Source: Oscillospiraceae bacterium (GTDB taxonomy: Bacteria > Bacillota > Clostridia > Oscillospirales > JAGBHD01). Taken from it: a DNA stretch of 43,935 nucleotides. A model generated the notes under the pieces. That model saw only the letters and a program-made list of their open reading frames with translations. It did not search any database and was not told the origin of the DNA. The stretch lies in contig JAGBHD010000059.1 in assembly GCA_018110785.1 (NCBI GenBank), forward strand, positions 1 to 43,935, in the 5' to 3' direction. The position numbers and the translations under genes were made by a program. Below, piece by piece: positions 12,707 to 21,702 of this stretch (positions within the stretch are counted from its first letter, which is position 1; each line of letters starts with the position of its first letter).

Positions 12707-13066
12707 ATGAAAAAATCAGTAAGGCAAAACATTCCCTTCTTTATACTGCTTCTGGGCAGCATATTATTATACGCTTTGTTTCCGTACATTATTAAAGTTC
12801 TGTTTATAGGTGGACCCTCTTATGAACTATTAGAAGAAGTTCATTCGCCTGGTGAAACTTATATAGTTTCTGCCTACCGCGTAAATGCGGGGGCAACAAC
12901 TGATTATTCAGTAGAGGCGTATATAATGAAAAATAATAAAAAAGGCAAAAAAATATATTCCAAATATCATGAGCACGATGCCGAAATGTCTTGGATAAGC
13001 GATTCTCAAATCTCTATCAACGGCATCGTATTAGATTTATCTAAAGGCGAAACATATAAAGAATAA
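12707..13066 (+). CDS. DUF5412-like membrane-anchored protein
   Basis: This 119-residue protein has one N-terminal membrane helix (residues about 9-32). The outer part has VHSPGETYIVSAYRVNAGATTDYSVEAY, then EMSWISDSQISINGIVLDL. The pattern NAGATTDY plus a closing W-x-S/D-x-x-x-x-I-NG strand matches the DUF5412 family of small Firmicutes lipoprotein- or membrane-anchored proteins of unknown role. GGAAAGGA lies upstream of the ATG. The 105-bp gap before it holds only A/T-rich sequence with a weak hairpin. Confidence 0.7.
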   Translation: MKKSVRQNIPFFILLLGSILLYALFPYIIKVLFIGGPSYELLEEVHSPGETYIVSAYRVNAGATTDYSVEAYIMKNNKKGKKIYSKYHEHDAEMSWISDSQISINGIVLDLSKGETYKE

Positions 13067-13102
13067 AATATTTTCCACTAGCTACTACAAAATAAAAGAA
13101 AA

Positions 13103-13139
13103 ACAGGCTATCTCACTTTTGATTGGTGAGACAGCCTGT
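13103..13139. terminator. Bidirectional terminator between DUF5412 gene and fba
   Basis: ACAGGCTATCTCAC (13103-13116) pairs with GTGAGACAGCCTGT (13126-13139), with one mismatch. T-rich sequence follows in both directions. Confidence 0.88.
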
Positions 13140-13149
13140 AATTTTTTTA

Positions 13150-14016
13150 TTACTCTGCTTTGCCGATTGAGCCGAAAAGCTCCATTTTTTCTTTAACTGT
13201 TGCCTTAATTGCTTCAACACCGGGAGCAAGAAGCTTTCTGGGGTCAAAGCCCTTGCCTTCAAGGTCTTTGCCGGCTTCGATATATTTTCTTGTTGCTTCC
13301 TGGAACGCTAATTGGCATTCGGTATTAACATTGATCTTGGAAACACCTAAAGAGATAGCAGTCTTTATCATATCTGCGGGGATTCCTGTTCCGCCGTGTA
13401 AAACTAAAGGCATTGTTCCTGTTTTCTCCTGAATTTTTGCAAGAACATCAAAGTTAAGGCCTGCCCAGTTTGCAGGATATTTGCCATGAATATTTCCGAT
13501 ACCTGCAGCAAGCATTGTAACTCCGAGGTCTGCAATCATTTTGCATTCATCGGGATCTGCAACTTCTCCTGCGCCGACAACGCCGTCTTCCTCGCCGCCG
13601 ATAGAGCCAACCTCTGCTTCAACGGAAATTCCTTTAGCAGAAGCATCAGCGATTATCTGCTTTGTTTTTTCAATATTCTCTTCAATTGCATAATGGGAGC
13701 CATCAAACATAATTGAAGAAAATCCTGCGTTCATTGCTTTATAAGCGCCATCATAGCTGCCATGGTCGAGATGTAAGGCTACGGGAACTGTTATTCCGAG
13801 CTCTTCTATCATAGCCTTAACCATAGCGGCTACGGTTTTAAATCCGCACATATATTTTCCTGCACCCTCGGAAACACCCAAGATAACAGGAGAACGGAGC
13901 TCTTCAGCGGTTAAAAGAATCGCCTTGGTCCATTCAAGGTTGTTGATATTAAACTGTCCTACGGCATATTTGCCTGCTTTTGCTTTTTCGAGCATATCTT
14001 TTGCAGAAACCAGCAT
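13150..14016 (-). CDS. fba: Class II fructose-1,6-bisphosphate aldolase
   Basis: This 288-residue glycolytic enzyme cleaves fructose 1,6-bisphosphate into glyceraldehyde 3-phosphate and dihydroxyacetone phosphate using Zn2+. The motifs are VALHLDHGSYDG (zinc histidine and catalytic aspartate), VEAEVGSIGGEEDG, NIHGKYP (zinc) and VLHGGTGIP (zinc and phosphate binding). The ATG at 14016 is chosen because GGAGG is 8 bases upstream. An in-frame ATG five codons earlier (14031) would put that ribosome site inside the gene. It is a single-gene unit ending at a bidirectional terminator. Confidence 0.96.
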   Translation of the reverse strand: MLVSAKDMLEKAKAGKYAVGQFNINNLEWTKAILLTAEELRSPVILGVSEGAGKYMCGFKTVAAMVKAMIEELGITVPVALHLDHGSYDGAYKAMNAGFSSIMFDGSHYAIEENIEKTKQIIADASAKGISVEAEVGSIGGEEDGVVGAGEVADPDECKMIADLGVTMLAAGIGNIHGKYPANWAGLNFDVLAKIQEKTGTMPLVLHGGTGIPADMIKTAISLGVSKINVNTECQLAFQEATRKYIEAGKDLEGKGFDPRKLLAPGVEAIKATVKEKMELFGSIGKAE

Positions 14017-14118
14017 TTTAAAATCCTCCATTTAATTCATTATATCTATATTATAATCCCCTAAAGCGAAAAAATCAACACAAAACTGCCATTTTTTCTC
14101 TATTCTCCCCCACTTTGA

Positions 14119-14147
14119 TTGACTTTTTCAGCAGTAAATAGTATAAT
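14119..14147 (+). promoter_or_regulatory. Promoter of the glutamine synthetase gene
   Basis: TTGACT (14119-14124), 17 bp, TATAAT (14142-14147), ending 29 bp before the start codon. Confidence 0.8.
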
Positions 14148-14176
14148 AACAGCATATTATTCTAAAGGAGCGAATT

Positions 14177-16261
14177 ATGGAAATTCCGGAAATTTTCGGC
14201 GAACTCGTTTTTAACGATGCGGCTATGCAGAAATATTTAGGCGAGAAGGCCTACCTTGACCTTAAAAAGACAACCGAAAGCGGAGAAGCTCTCAGCAAAG
14301 AAACCGCTGCGGCTGTAGCTTCGGGAATGAAAAATTGGGCGCTTGATAACGGAGCTACCCATTTTACGCATTGGTTTCAGCCTATGACCGGCATTACCGC
14401 CGAGAAGCACGACGCTTTTTTATCCCCCGGCGAAAACGGCGCGGCTATAATGGAATTTTCTCATAAAGAGCTTATAAAGGGCGAGTCGGACGCTTCTTCT
14501 TTTCCCTCGGGCGGTCTTCGCGCAACATTTGAAGCAAGAGGCTATACCGCTTGGGATCCTACCTCTTATGCCTTTATAAAGGACCATACCCTTTGCATAC
14601 CTACCGCCTTTTGCTCATATATGGGAGAAGCTCTCGATGAAAAAACACCTCTTCTGCGTTCCTTGCGCGCTCTGAATTTTCAGGGCTTGAGGGTACTCAG
14701 AGCAATCGGAGATAATGAAACTAAAAAGGTTCTCCCTACCGTCGGCGCGGAGCAGGAATATTTTCTTATTGCCCGCGAGCTTTACGAGCAGAGAGAAGAT
14801 TTAATTATATGCGGCAGAACTCTTTTCGGCGCAAAACCGCCGAAAGGTCAAGAGCTTGATGACCATTACTACGGAGCTATCAAGCCCAAAATTTCCTCTT
14901 TTATGAAAGACCTTGACCGCGAGCTTTGGCGGCTTGGAATTTTCGCTAAAACCGAGCATAACGAAGCCGCCCCCGCGCAGCACGAATTAGCTCCTGTTTT
15001 TACAGGCGCTAATACCGCAACCGACCAAAATCAGCTTACAATGGAGATAATGAAAAAGGTTGCACTTCGCCACGGACTCGTATGTCTGCTTCACGAAAAA
15101 CCCTTTCAGGGGGTTAACGGAAGCGGCAAGCATAACAACTGGTCTATTTGTACCGATAGAGGCGAAAACCTCTTAAACCCCGGCAAATCTCCCGAGAATA
15201 ACGCGCGTTTTCTTCTTTTCTTCTCGGCGGTTTTAAAGGCAGTTGACTTGTATCAGGATCTTCTCAGGATTTCCGTTGCAACTGCGGGAAATGATTTCCG
15301 CCTTGGCGGCGATGAAGCTCCTCCCGCTATAATATCAGTTTTCGTTGGCGATGAGCTTGATGCAATATTAACCGCTATTGAAAACGATGCCGATTATCAC
15401 GGCAAAGGCAAAACCAAGATGCAGATAGGTGTTGATGAGCTGCCTGCTATTTCTAAGGATACTACCGATCGCAACAGAACAAGTCCTTTCGCATTTACCG
15501 GAAACAAATTCGAATTCCGTATGCCCGGCTCTTCCTCTTCTATTGCGGCTCCTAATACGATTATAAACACAATTGTTGCAGACGTTCTCTCGGATTTTGC
15601 CGACCGCTTGGAAAAGGCAGAAAACATTTCCGAGGAAATGCACACAATTATAAAGGAAACCGTTGTTTCCCACCGCCGAATTGTTTTCAACGGCAACAAC
15701 TACAGCCGCGCTTGGGAAAAGGAAGCCGAAAAGAGAGGGCTTTTAAATCTACCCTCGGCGGTTGACGCTCTTCCCTATTATCTTAAAAAGAAAAATATAG
15801 AGCTTTTCGAGCGCCACGGTATTTTTACAGCGCTTGAAGTTCATTCCCGCTACGAGATAGCATTAGAGGCTTACAGCAAGGATGTTAATATTGAGGCTTT
15901 AACCGCTGTTGACATGATACATCAGAGAATTCTTCCCGCCGCAAACCTCTATATGAAGGACCTTTCCGAGACCGCGGTTAACAAAAAGGCTGTTTCTAAA
16001 ACTATGCCGACAGGCTTTGAAGAAACTATGCTTAGAAGACTTTCTTCGCTTACCGCTACCCTCTTAAAGGAAACCGATTCCTTAAAAGCGCTGCTTTCTT
16101 CTTTACCCGAGGGAAATTCCCTTCCTACCGCAAGGTATTTAAGAGACCATGTGATTCCCACCCTCAACCGAGCAAGAACTGCGGCAGACGAGATAGAATC
16201 TCTTCTCGGAAGACAATACGCCCCCTTCCCGAGCTATGCAGAGATGCTCTTCAAAATCTAA
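14177..16261 (+). CDS. glnN: Glutamine synthetase type III
   Basis: This 694-residue enzyme makes glutamine from glutamate, ammonia and ATP. The great length, far above the roughly 450 residues of type I, and HFTHWFQPMTGITAEKHDAF near the start identify the GSIII class. Further signatures are TVGAEQEYFLI (metal-binding glutamates), NGSGKHNNWS, RLGGDEAPPAI, and NRTSPFAFTGNKFEFR. AAAGGAGCG precedes the ATG and a near-consensus promoter lies upstream. No PII gene or ammonium transporter lies alongside. A CCCTCGA-type hairpin with a T-run follows at about 16269-16296. Confidence 0.95.
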   Translation: MEIPEIFGELVFNDAAMQKYLGEKAYLDLKKTTESGEALSKETAAAVASGMKNWALDNGATHFTHWFQPMTGITAEKHDAFLSPGENGAAIMEFSHKELIKGESDASSFPSGGLRATFEARGYTAWDPTSYAFIKDHTLCIPTAFCSYMGEALDEKTPLLRSLRALNFQGLRVLRAIGDNETKKVLPTVGAEQEYFLIARELYEQREDLIICGRTLFGAKPPKGQELDDHYYGAIKPKISSFMKDLDRELWRLGIFAKTEHNEAAPAQHELAPVFTGANTATDQNQLTMEIMKKVALRHGLVCLLHEKPFQGVNGSGKHNNWSICTDRGENLLNPGKSPENNARFLLFFSAVLKAVDLYQDLLRISVATAGNDFRLGGDEAPPAIISVFVGDELDAILTAIENDADYHGKGKTKMQIGVDELPAISKDTTDRNRTSPFAFTGNKFEFRMPGSSSSIAAPNTIINTIVADVLSDFADRLEKAENISEEMHTIIKETVVSHRRIVFNGNNYSRAWEKEAEKRGLLNLPSAVDALPYYLKKKNIELFERHGIFTALEVHSRYEIALEAYSKDVNIEALTAVDMIHQRILPAANLYMKDLSETAVNKKAVSKTMPTGFEETMLRRLSSLTATLLKETDSLKALLSSLPEGNSLPTARYLRDHVIPTLNRARTAADEIESLLGRQYAPFPSYAEMLFKI

Positions 16262-16265
16262 AAAC

Positions 16266-16297
16266 CAAGCCCTCGATTTTCGGGGGTTTATTTTTTT
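16266..16297 (+). terminator. Terminator of the glutamine synthetase gene
   Basis: A hairpin around CCCTCGA and TCGGGGG, with a short loop, is followed by a T-rich run, directly after the stop codon. The stem is imperfect. Confidence 0.6.
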
Positions 16298-16348
16298 GCA
16301 AAGCTATGGTATATTTAAATAAAGAACTTTTAGAAATGAGGGAAAATT

Positions 16349-17032
16349 ATGAAAAAATCAAGCAAAATTTTATGGGGAATTATCCTTATAGCAGTAGGCG
16401 CTCTTATCGCGCTTAATTCCTTTGGCATTACAAACATCAACATTTTCTTCGATGGCTGGTGGACTCTCTTTATAATTATCCCTTGCCTTTTCGGACTTTT
16501 CTCCGAAAGAGAAAAAACGGGAAATATAATAGGTATCGCTATTGGTGTATTTCTTCTTCTCTGCTGTCAGAATATTTTAAGTTTTTCTTTGCTCTTTAAA
16601 TTAGTTATTCCCGTCGTTATTATAAGAATCGGTCTTAAACTCATATTGGGAAGCATCTCAGGCGATAAAAGCACAAAAATTATAAAAGAAATAAAAGAAA
16701 AGGGCGAAAAGCTTAAAGAGGGCTTTGCTATTTTCTCAGGACAGGACTTAAATTTTAACGGCGAGGCTTTTTCGGGCGCTGAGCTTACTGCCGTCTTCGG
16801 CGGAATTGAATGCGATCTGCGTGGCGCGCTTATCGAAAAGGACTCTGCTATAAAGGTTTTTGCTATCTTCGGCGGAATTGATATTTTAGTTCCCGAAAAT
16901 GTTAATGTTAAGGTTAATTCCACCTCAATTTTCGGAGGCGTTTCCAACAAAACCCACAAAAATTCAGACGAAAACGCTTCTACAATATATGTTAGCGGAA
17001 TCTGTATGTTTGGAGGAGTTGATATAAAATGA
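16349..17032 (+). CDS. LiaF-like membrane protein
   Basis: The 227-residue protein has an N-terminal set of about four membrane helices (residues 6-95) with the LiaI/LiaF-type opening KILWGIILIAVGALIALNSF. The C-terminal beta domain carries repeated FGG motifs (AVFGGIECDL, AIFGGIDIL, SIFGGV, MFGGVDIK). LiaF proteins are membrane-bound negative regulators of LiaSR-type cell-wall stress signalling. Here no histidine kinase or response regulator lies next to it. The stop overlaps the next start by 4 bp, so it works with the DUF4097 protein that follows. Confidence 0.83.
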   Translation: MKKSSKILWGIILIAVGALIALNSFGITNINIFFDGWWTLFIIIPCLFGLFSEREKTGNIIGIAIGVFLLLCCQNILSFSLLFKLVIPVVIIRIGLKLILGSISGDKSTKIIKEIKEKGEKLKEGFAIFSGQDLNFNGEAFSGAELTAVFGGIECDLRGALIEKDSAIKVFAIFGGIDILVPENVNVKVNSTSIFGGVSNKTHKNSDENASTIYVSGICMFGGVDIK

Positions 17033-17859
17033 AAGAATGGCAAAAGGCTGTAAAATATGTGGCTTTAGGCCTTGCGATATTTTTAAGCGTTAGCATTATC
17101 GGCGGAATATTGAGCGCTGTTGCGGCTTTCGGCGGAATCTTCGATTTTTTCAACGGCAACAAAGACCTTGTGGGAGATATTAAAAGCTATTCTGTTTCAA
17201 GCGACATTTCGGCGCTCGATATCGAAATCGGTGCGGCTGAGCTTAATATAAAAATCGGAGATAAATTCGATATTGAAAGCAACCTTAAAGACTTAAAGGT
17301 ACAAGAGAAAAACGGAAAACTCATTATTTCTCAAAAAGAGAGATGGTTTAACATCTCTTCTGAAGCGGCAGTCTTAAATATTTATATTCCCGAAAACACT
17401 GAATTCAAAACTGCCGATATCGCAACTGGCGCGGGAAAGGTAACTATCCAAAAGCTTCAGGCTGAGGAAATTGATTTGGAGCTTGGCGCAGGAGCCGTTA
17501 TAATAGAAAATCTTATTTCCCGAAGATCTGCCGATATTGACGGCGGCGCGGGCGCTCTTACCATAGAAGGCGGAGAAATTTATAATCTCGACTTAAATAT
17601 GGGTGTCGGGGATTTAAAACTAACGGGAAAGCTTTTGGGAGAAGCTGATCTTGATTATGGCATCGGCAAAACCGAGCTTAACCTAATCGGAAACGATTAT
17701 TACGATTATTCTGTTATTCTTAACAAAGGAATAGGTAAGACCACTATCAACGGCAATGCCATATCAGACGGTACTGTTTTTGGAAAAGGTAAAACCAAAA
17801 TCGAGATAGACGGCGGTATCGGAGAAAATGCTATTCTCTTTTTGGAATCAGCAGAATAA
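17029..17859 (+). CDS. DUF4097-like surface beta-repeat protein
   Basis: This 276-residue protein has one N-terminal membrane helix (residues about 10-38), then stacked strand repeats marked by GAAELNIKIG, GAGKVTIQ, GAGAVIIE, GAGALTIE, GVGDLKLT, GIGKTELN and GIGKTTIN. This is the same fold type as the protein at 8159, but with a glycine-x-glycine turn in place of T-G-D. The ATG overlaps the stop of the LiaF-like gene (ATGA). It probably forms an envelope module with it. The partner signal is not visible. Confidence 0.82.
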   Translation: MKEWQKAVKYVALGLAIFLSVSIIGGILSAVAAFGGIFDFFNGNKDLVGDIKSYSVSSDISALDIEIGAAELNIKIGDKFDIESNLKDLKVQEKNGKLIISQKERWFNISSEAAVLNIYIPENTEFKTADIATGAGKVTIQKLQAEEIDLELGAGAVIIENLISRRSADIDGGAGALTIEGGEIYNLDLNMGVGDLKLTGKLLGEADLDYGIGKTELNLIGNDYYDYSVILNKGIGKTTINGNAISDGTVFGKGKTKIEIDGGIGENAILFLESAE

Positions 17860-17878
17860 AAGTTTCGGGGGACATTTT

Positions 17879-18709
17879 ATGGGGTGGTTAGAAAGATTCA
17901 TTGAATCAACTGCATGGAAGATAGCGGAGCCTCAATCTTTTAGCCTATTTCATTTAATCTTAGTACTTATAGGCTTCCCTATCTGCATTTTTCTCGCAGT
18001 AAAACTCAGAAATTTAAGCGAAAAGGGCAACCGTATTCTTCTTTTCGGAGTTGGCGCTTATCTTATCATTTCCGAAATTTATAAGCAATTATTTTATTAT
18101 TTCCATGTTGGAGATAACAGCTATTGCTGGTGGATATTCCCCTTTCAGCTTTGCTCGGTACCTATGTATCTATGTATAATATCCTCGCTTGTAAAATCCG
18201 AAAAAATCCAAAAGGGTATGTTAAACTTTATGTTTACATATAATCTTCTCGGCGGATTTATGGCGTTTGTAGAGCCGTCAGGCGTTTTCGATGAGTATCT
18301 TACAATAACAATCCATTCAATTATTTGGCATTTCAGCCTCATTTTCATCGGAGTTTATTTAGGTTTATCTAAACATACAGGCAAAACTAAAAAAGATTTT
18401 ATCTCAGCAACCTACACTTTCTTAGCATTGTGCGCCCTCGCATTTTCGATAAATCTTATTTTCAGAGATGTGTCTGAGGGAGACGTTAATATGTTTTTCG
18501 TAGGTCCATCTAATTCCTCTCTTGCGGTTTTTAAACAGATTTCGGAGTATTGCGGCTGGTATGTAAGTACAATTCTTTATATCCCTTCTGTTTGCCTTGG
18601 CGCTTACCTTATTTTCTTGCTTTTCAAATTTATTACAAAAGAAAAAAACAAGCCCTTTGAAGAGAAAATTTTGTCTGATGAATCCATTCCAGAAAGTGTA
18701 ACCGTTTAA
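17879..18709 (+). CDS. YwaF/TIGR02206-type integral membrane protein
   Basis: The 276-residue protein has about seven membrane helices. Conserved features of the YwaF (TIGR02206) family are visible: LRNLSEKGNRILL, then YCWWIFPFQLCSVPMYLCI, where charged and polar residues sit in the membrane, and TITIHSIIWHFSLIFIGVY. The family is uncharacterised. The start at 17879 is chosen because the earlier in-frame codons lie inside the end of the preceding gene, and a G-rich ribosome site is just upstream. It follows the DUF4097 gene by 19 bp. Confidence 0.8.
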   Translation: MGWLERFIESTAWKIAEPQSFSLFHLILVLIGFPICIFLAVKLRNLSEKGNRILLFGVGAYLIISEIYKQLFYYFHVGDNSYCWWIFPFQLCSVPMYLCIISSLVKSEKIQKGMLNFMFTYNLLGGFMAFVEPSGVFDEYLTITIHSIIWHFSLIFIGVYLGLSKHTGKTKKDFISATYTFLALCALAFSINLIFRDVSEGDVNMFFVGPSNSSLAVFKQISEYCGWYVSTILYIPSVCLGAYLIFLLFKFITKEKNKPFEEKILSDESIPESVTV

Positions 18710-18768
18710 GTTTTGCTAAAAATCGGAAATTTATTGCAAAAATAATAATTGGCGGCAAGGAGATTGTT

Positions 18769-19632
18769 ATGACGGCAAGGAGGAAAAAGAAAATAATAGC
18801 GTTTACTGTAGCTTTAATCTTTCTATTAGCCCTCATCATATGGACAGCATGGGCAAATACGGCACTTGAACTTAACACTTTTACAATTACGAGCAAAAGG
18901 CTGCCAAATGCTTTTAACGGCTACCGCATCGCCCATATTTCTGATCTGCATAATACAGAGATAGGCGACGGTAACGAAAGGCTTCTTGAGTTATTAGAAA
19001 TTTCCAAGCCTGACATTATCGCTATTACGGGAGATATTGTTGACTCGCGTAATACTGATATTGATACCGCTTTGCTCTTTGCTAAAGAAGCTATAAAAAT
19101 TGCCCCGTGCTATTTTGTAACGGGAAATCACGAAGCCAGAGTTTTAGAGTATACTGCTCTCAAGGAAAATTTGACCGAATTGGGAATCGTTGTTCTCGAA
19201 GATGAGCGAATTGAAATTGAAAAATCAGGAGAAACTATTTCTTTCCTCGGCGTTGACGATCCATGTTTTCAGGCCGATTATTTGTTCGGCGATTCTGAGT
19301 CCGTTATGAAAAGCAAGTTGCAAAAGCTTACAAGCGAGAACAGCTCTTATACTATTTTGCTCTCCCATAGGCCCGAGCTGTTTGATGTTTATGCAGAAAG
19401 CGGGTTGGATTTGGTCCTCAGCGGTCATGCACACGGCGGCCAATTTAGATTGCCCTTTATCGGCGGCTTGGTAGCTCCTAATCAGGGTTTCTTCCCCAAG
19501 TATGATGCAGGAGTATACACAGAAGAAAATACACATATGATCGTAAGCCGAGGAATTGGAAACAGTATTCTTCCATTCCGTTTTAATAACCGACCTGAAG
19601 TTGTTTTGATAAACTTACAGCTTGAAGAATAA
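18769..19632 (+). CDS. Membrane-anchored metallophosphoesterase (YkuE-like)
   Basis: The 287-residue protein starts with a basic stretch and one membrane helix (residues about 8-28), followed by a calcineurin-like phosphoesterase domain. All metal-binding motifs are in order: AHISDLHN, ITGDIVDS, TGNHEA, LLSHRPELF and LSGHAHGGQFRLP. Relatives such as YkuE and YaeI act on membrane lipids or lipid-linked pyrophosphates, so a UDP-diacylglucosamine-like or undecaprenyl substrate is possible but unproven. AAGGAG precedes the ATG. It is probably co-transcribed with the next gene, 23 bp away. Confidence 0.92.
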   Translation: MTARRKKKIIAFTVALIFLLALIIWTAWANTALELNTFTITSKRLPNAFNGYRIAHISDLHNTEIGDGNERLLELLEISKPDIIAITGDIVDSRNTDIDTALLFAKEAIKIAPCYFVTGNHEARVLEYTALKENLTELGIVVLEDERIEIEKSGETISFLGVDDPCFQADYLFGDSESVMKSKLQKLTSENSSYTILLSHRPELFDVYAESGLDLVLSGHAHGGQFRLPFIGGLVAPNQGFFPKYDAGVYTEENTHMIVSRGIGNSILPFRFNNRPEVVLINLQLEE

Positions 19633-19655
19633 TAAGTAAGCATAGGAGTAATTAG

Positions 19656-20576
19656 TTGGAAAAAAATCAATGGAAATATAAAATCGGAAGCGGAAAAGCG
19701 CCGATAATTATATCCTTTATTATGCTATCTGTTTTCGGCGGACTTGCAATATGGTTATACAGCACCGAAAATGGCGCTTTTATCTTTGCAGGGCTGCTTT
19801 CGGTAGTAATGCTCATTATTACCATCGCAACTGTACACCGTTTTCTCTTTTATAAAGTCTTGATCGGTAAGGACGAATTTTATTATCAAACAAGCTCAAC
19901 AAACGGGAAACTGTATAAGTACACCGATGTTGATAAGGCTTGGACAAGCTCCGGCACCGCGCAAAACGGCGCGCATCAAGAATATTGCAACATATCGCTT
20001 TTAGACGGCACTATAATACGGTTTCCGTTTTATTATGCCGATTCAAATGCTGTAGAATATCTGATTAAAAAAGCTGAAAAGTCCGCCGCCAAGGAAACCG
20101 CCGTATTGAATGATGCAAAGGAATATCTTATTGACGGCAAGGTTTATGGCAAAACCAGAATCGTTATCGGCTTTATCTTGTTGGCAATTGTTGCGGTTTT
20201 AGATGCCGTTATCATTAAAATAGGCGGATTTATATATCTGCTTATTCCAAGTAGCTTTATGGCAATCTCCGTTTTGTGGCTTCTCATTGTTCGCTATCTC
20301 TATTTCAAGATAGAAATCGGTCAGACGGGTTTTTACTATCGTACAAATCCCTTTAACGGACAGCATTACGAATATAATGAGATTACACGCTGCCGAGAGA
20401 TAAAAAAGGTCGTTCGACACCGAGCTGCCGGACATAGCGGAAGCAGAACATATTACTTTTATTTTGAATTTACCGATATCAGAGGCAAGACACAGAAATT
20501 TCAGTTTGAAAAACCGATTCATGAGCGCGAAATCGCCGTTCTTGCAGAGCGCATTTCCAAAGCTATAACCCTTTAA
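19656..20576 (+). CDS. Internally duplicated membrane protein (two 2-TM plus PH-like halves)
   Basis: This 306-residue protein consists of two similar halves. Each has two membrane helices (about residues 16-66 and 170-212) followed by a beta-rich cytoplasmic part. The halves align as VLIGKDEFYYQTSSTNGKLYKY with IEIGQTGFYYRTNPFNGQHYEY, and each ends with a long helix (EYLIKKAEKSA, AVLAERISKAI). The beta parts resemble bacterial PH-like domains, but this is an inference. The start is TTG at 19656 with AGGAG 7 bases upstream. No ATG is available. A terminator follows. Confidence 0.75.
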   Translation: MEKNQWKYKIGSGKAPIIISFIMLSVFGGLAIWLYSTENGAFIFAGLLSVVMLIITIATVHRFLFYKVLIGKDEFYYQTSSTNGKLYKYTDVDKAWTSSGTAQNGAHQEYCNISLLDGTIIRFPFYYADSNAVEYLIKKAEKSAAKETAVLNDAKEYLIDGKVYGKTRIVIGFILLAIVAVLDAVIIKIGGFIYLLIPSSFMAISVLWLLIVRYLYFKIEIGQTGFYYRTNPFNGQHYEYNEITRCREIKKVVRHRAAGHSGSRTYYFYFEFTDIRGKTQKFQFEKPIHEREIAVLAERISKAITL

Positions 20577-20582
20577 AGCGCT

Positions 20583-20612
20583 AAAAGTCCGACCCATTAA
20601 GGTCGGACTTTT
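20583..20612. terminator. Bidirectional terminator
   Basis: AAAAGTCCGACC (20583-20594) pairs with GGTCGGACTTTT (20601-20612) around a 6-base loop, between two convergent genes. Confidence 0.93.
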
Positions 20613-21125
20613 TTATTCTGCTCTTTTGGCGCCGCAGTTTTCGCAATAAAGATTGTCGCCGAAGATTTTCTTGCCGCATTTAGGGCAAAGGCTCTTATCT
20701 TCTTTTTCTGCTTCAACCTCTTCTGTATCTTCCAAAACATTTTCTATCTCTTCTGTTTGAGGCTTGCCGCGGCAAAGAATTCCTATCAGTAAAATTGCCG
20801 CCGCGGTTAAAAATCCCGCTTCGCCCCAGTCGAAATTAACAAGTATACTCTCGCCCGAAATTATCGGGAAAACAGGGAGAAATTTAACTGTACCTAAAAG
20901 CATTTCGCTTAAAGACAGCGTTATTCCGAAAAAGGGTATTCCCGCCTTAAATCTATATACCGCAAAGGAAAATTCTTTCCCGAAAAGAGAAAAGCTCTCT
21001 TTGAAAATATATTCGCAAGGGACTTCCTCGCCCCAAAAAGAGAGGGCGAATCTCAGCGCTATTACACCTATTAAAACGGCAGCAAGAAATATCCCCGCTT
21101 TACCGAGCCTTCTCCGTTTCCTCAT
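20613..21125 (-). CDS. Membrane protein with C-terminal zinc ribbon
   Basis: This 170-residue protein has a basic N-terminus, a first membrane helix at about 9-31, a segment with further hydrophobic strands, and another helix at about 100-117. It ends with an acidic linker and a zinc ribbon (LCPKCGKKIFGDNLYCENCG). Such zinc-ribbon membrane proteins are widespread in Firmicutes and uncharacterised. The ATG overlaps the end of the TOPRIM gene by 26 bp. It is the last gene of the long alaS operon. Confidence 0.7.
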   Translation of the reverse strand: MRKRRRLGKAGIFLAAVLIGVIALRFALSFWGEEVPCEYIFKESFSLFGKEFSFAVYRFKAGIPFFGITLSLSEMLLGTVKFLPVFPIISGESILVNFDWGEAGFLTAAAILLIGILCRGKPQTEEIENVLEDTEEVEAEKEDKSLCPKCGKKIFGDNLYCENCGAKRAE

Positions 21126-21702
21126 TTTTATCTGTTATCCTTTCGGCAATCTCCAAAAACTCTTCGCGCGTATATACCGCGCTTACAATTTCACACATTC
21201 TTCCCGCGCTTAAATGCTCGGGAAGATTTAATTTTTTAAGAAGCTTCTTTCTGCGGATACTGCTGTTTTTTCCTCCCGAAAAACCTAAAAGGTATAAATC
21301 GACGGGCGATATTATATTCCCCCTCTTTTCCTCTGAGGAAATAGAGCTTAAAATATTTTCTAAAACACTTAAAGGCATTCCCTCAACGCCGAGCTTTCCC
21401 TCTTTCCCCGCTACTACTTTTCTTCGCTCTTTTCCGTAAATATCGGGAATATATAAATTGGTTATCTTTTCCTTTGGCAAAATCCCATTAAGGTATCCCC
21501 TTATTCTAAAGCCTGCGGCATCGGAATCGGTTAAAATAACAATACCGTTTTTTTCTGCAAGACGGCGAATTAGATTGGTTTTATCATCATTTTTCATAAC
21601 CGCAAAACCGTCGGTTGTGATAACAACTCCGTCTACTAACGAGGAAAGTTTTATTTTATCATACTTTCCTTCAACAATAATAACCTTATCGGTTTTAATC
21701 AT
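21100..21702 (-). CDS. TOPRIM-domain protein (RNase M5-like)
   Basis: The 200-residue protein has a TOPRIM fold at its N-terminus: VIIVEGKYDKIKL (catalytic glutamate) and ILTDSDAAGFRIRGYL (DxD). A C-terminal helical region includes SPVDLYLLGFSGG, characteristic of the DUF4093-type RNase M5 relatives in Clostridia. RNase M5 matures 5S rRNA in Bacillus. Here that role is only a possibility, because the family includes diverged members. The ATG overlaps the end of holA by 8 bp, implying coupling to a replication gene. Confidence 0.8.
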   Translation of the reverse strand: MIKTDKVIIVEGKYDKIKLSSLVDGVVITTDGFAVMKNDDKTNLIRRLAEKNGIVILTDSDAAGFRIRGYLNGILPKEKITNLYIPDIYGKERRKVVAGKEGKLGVEGMPLSVLENILSSISSEEKRGNIISPVDLYLLGFSGGKNSSIRRKKLLKKLNLPEHLSAGRMCEIVSAVYTREEFLEIAERITDKNEETEKAR

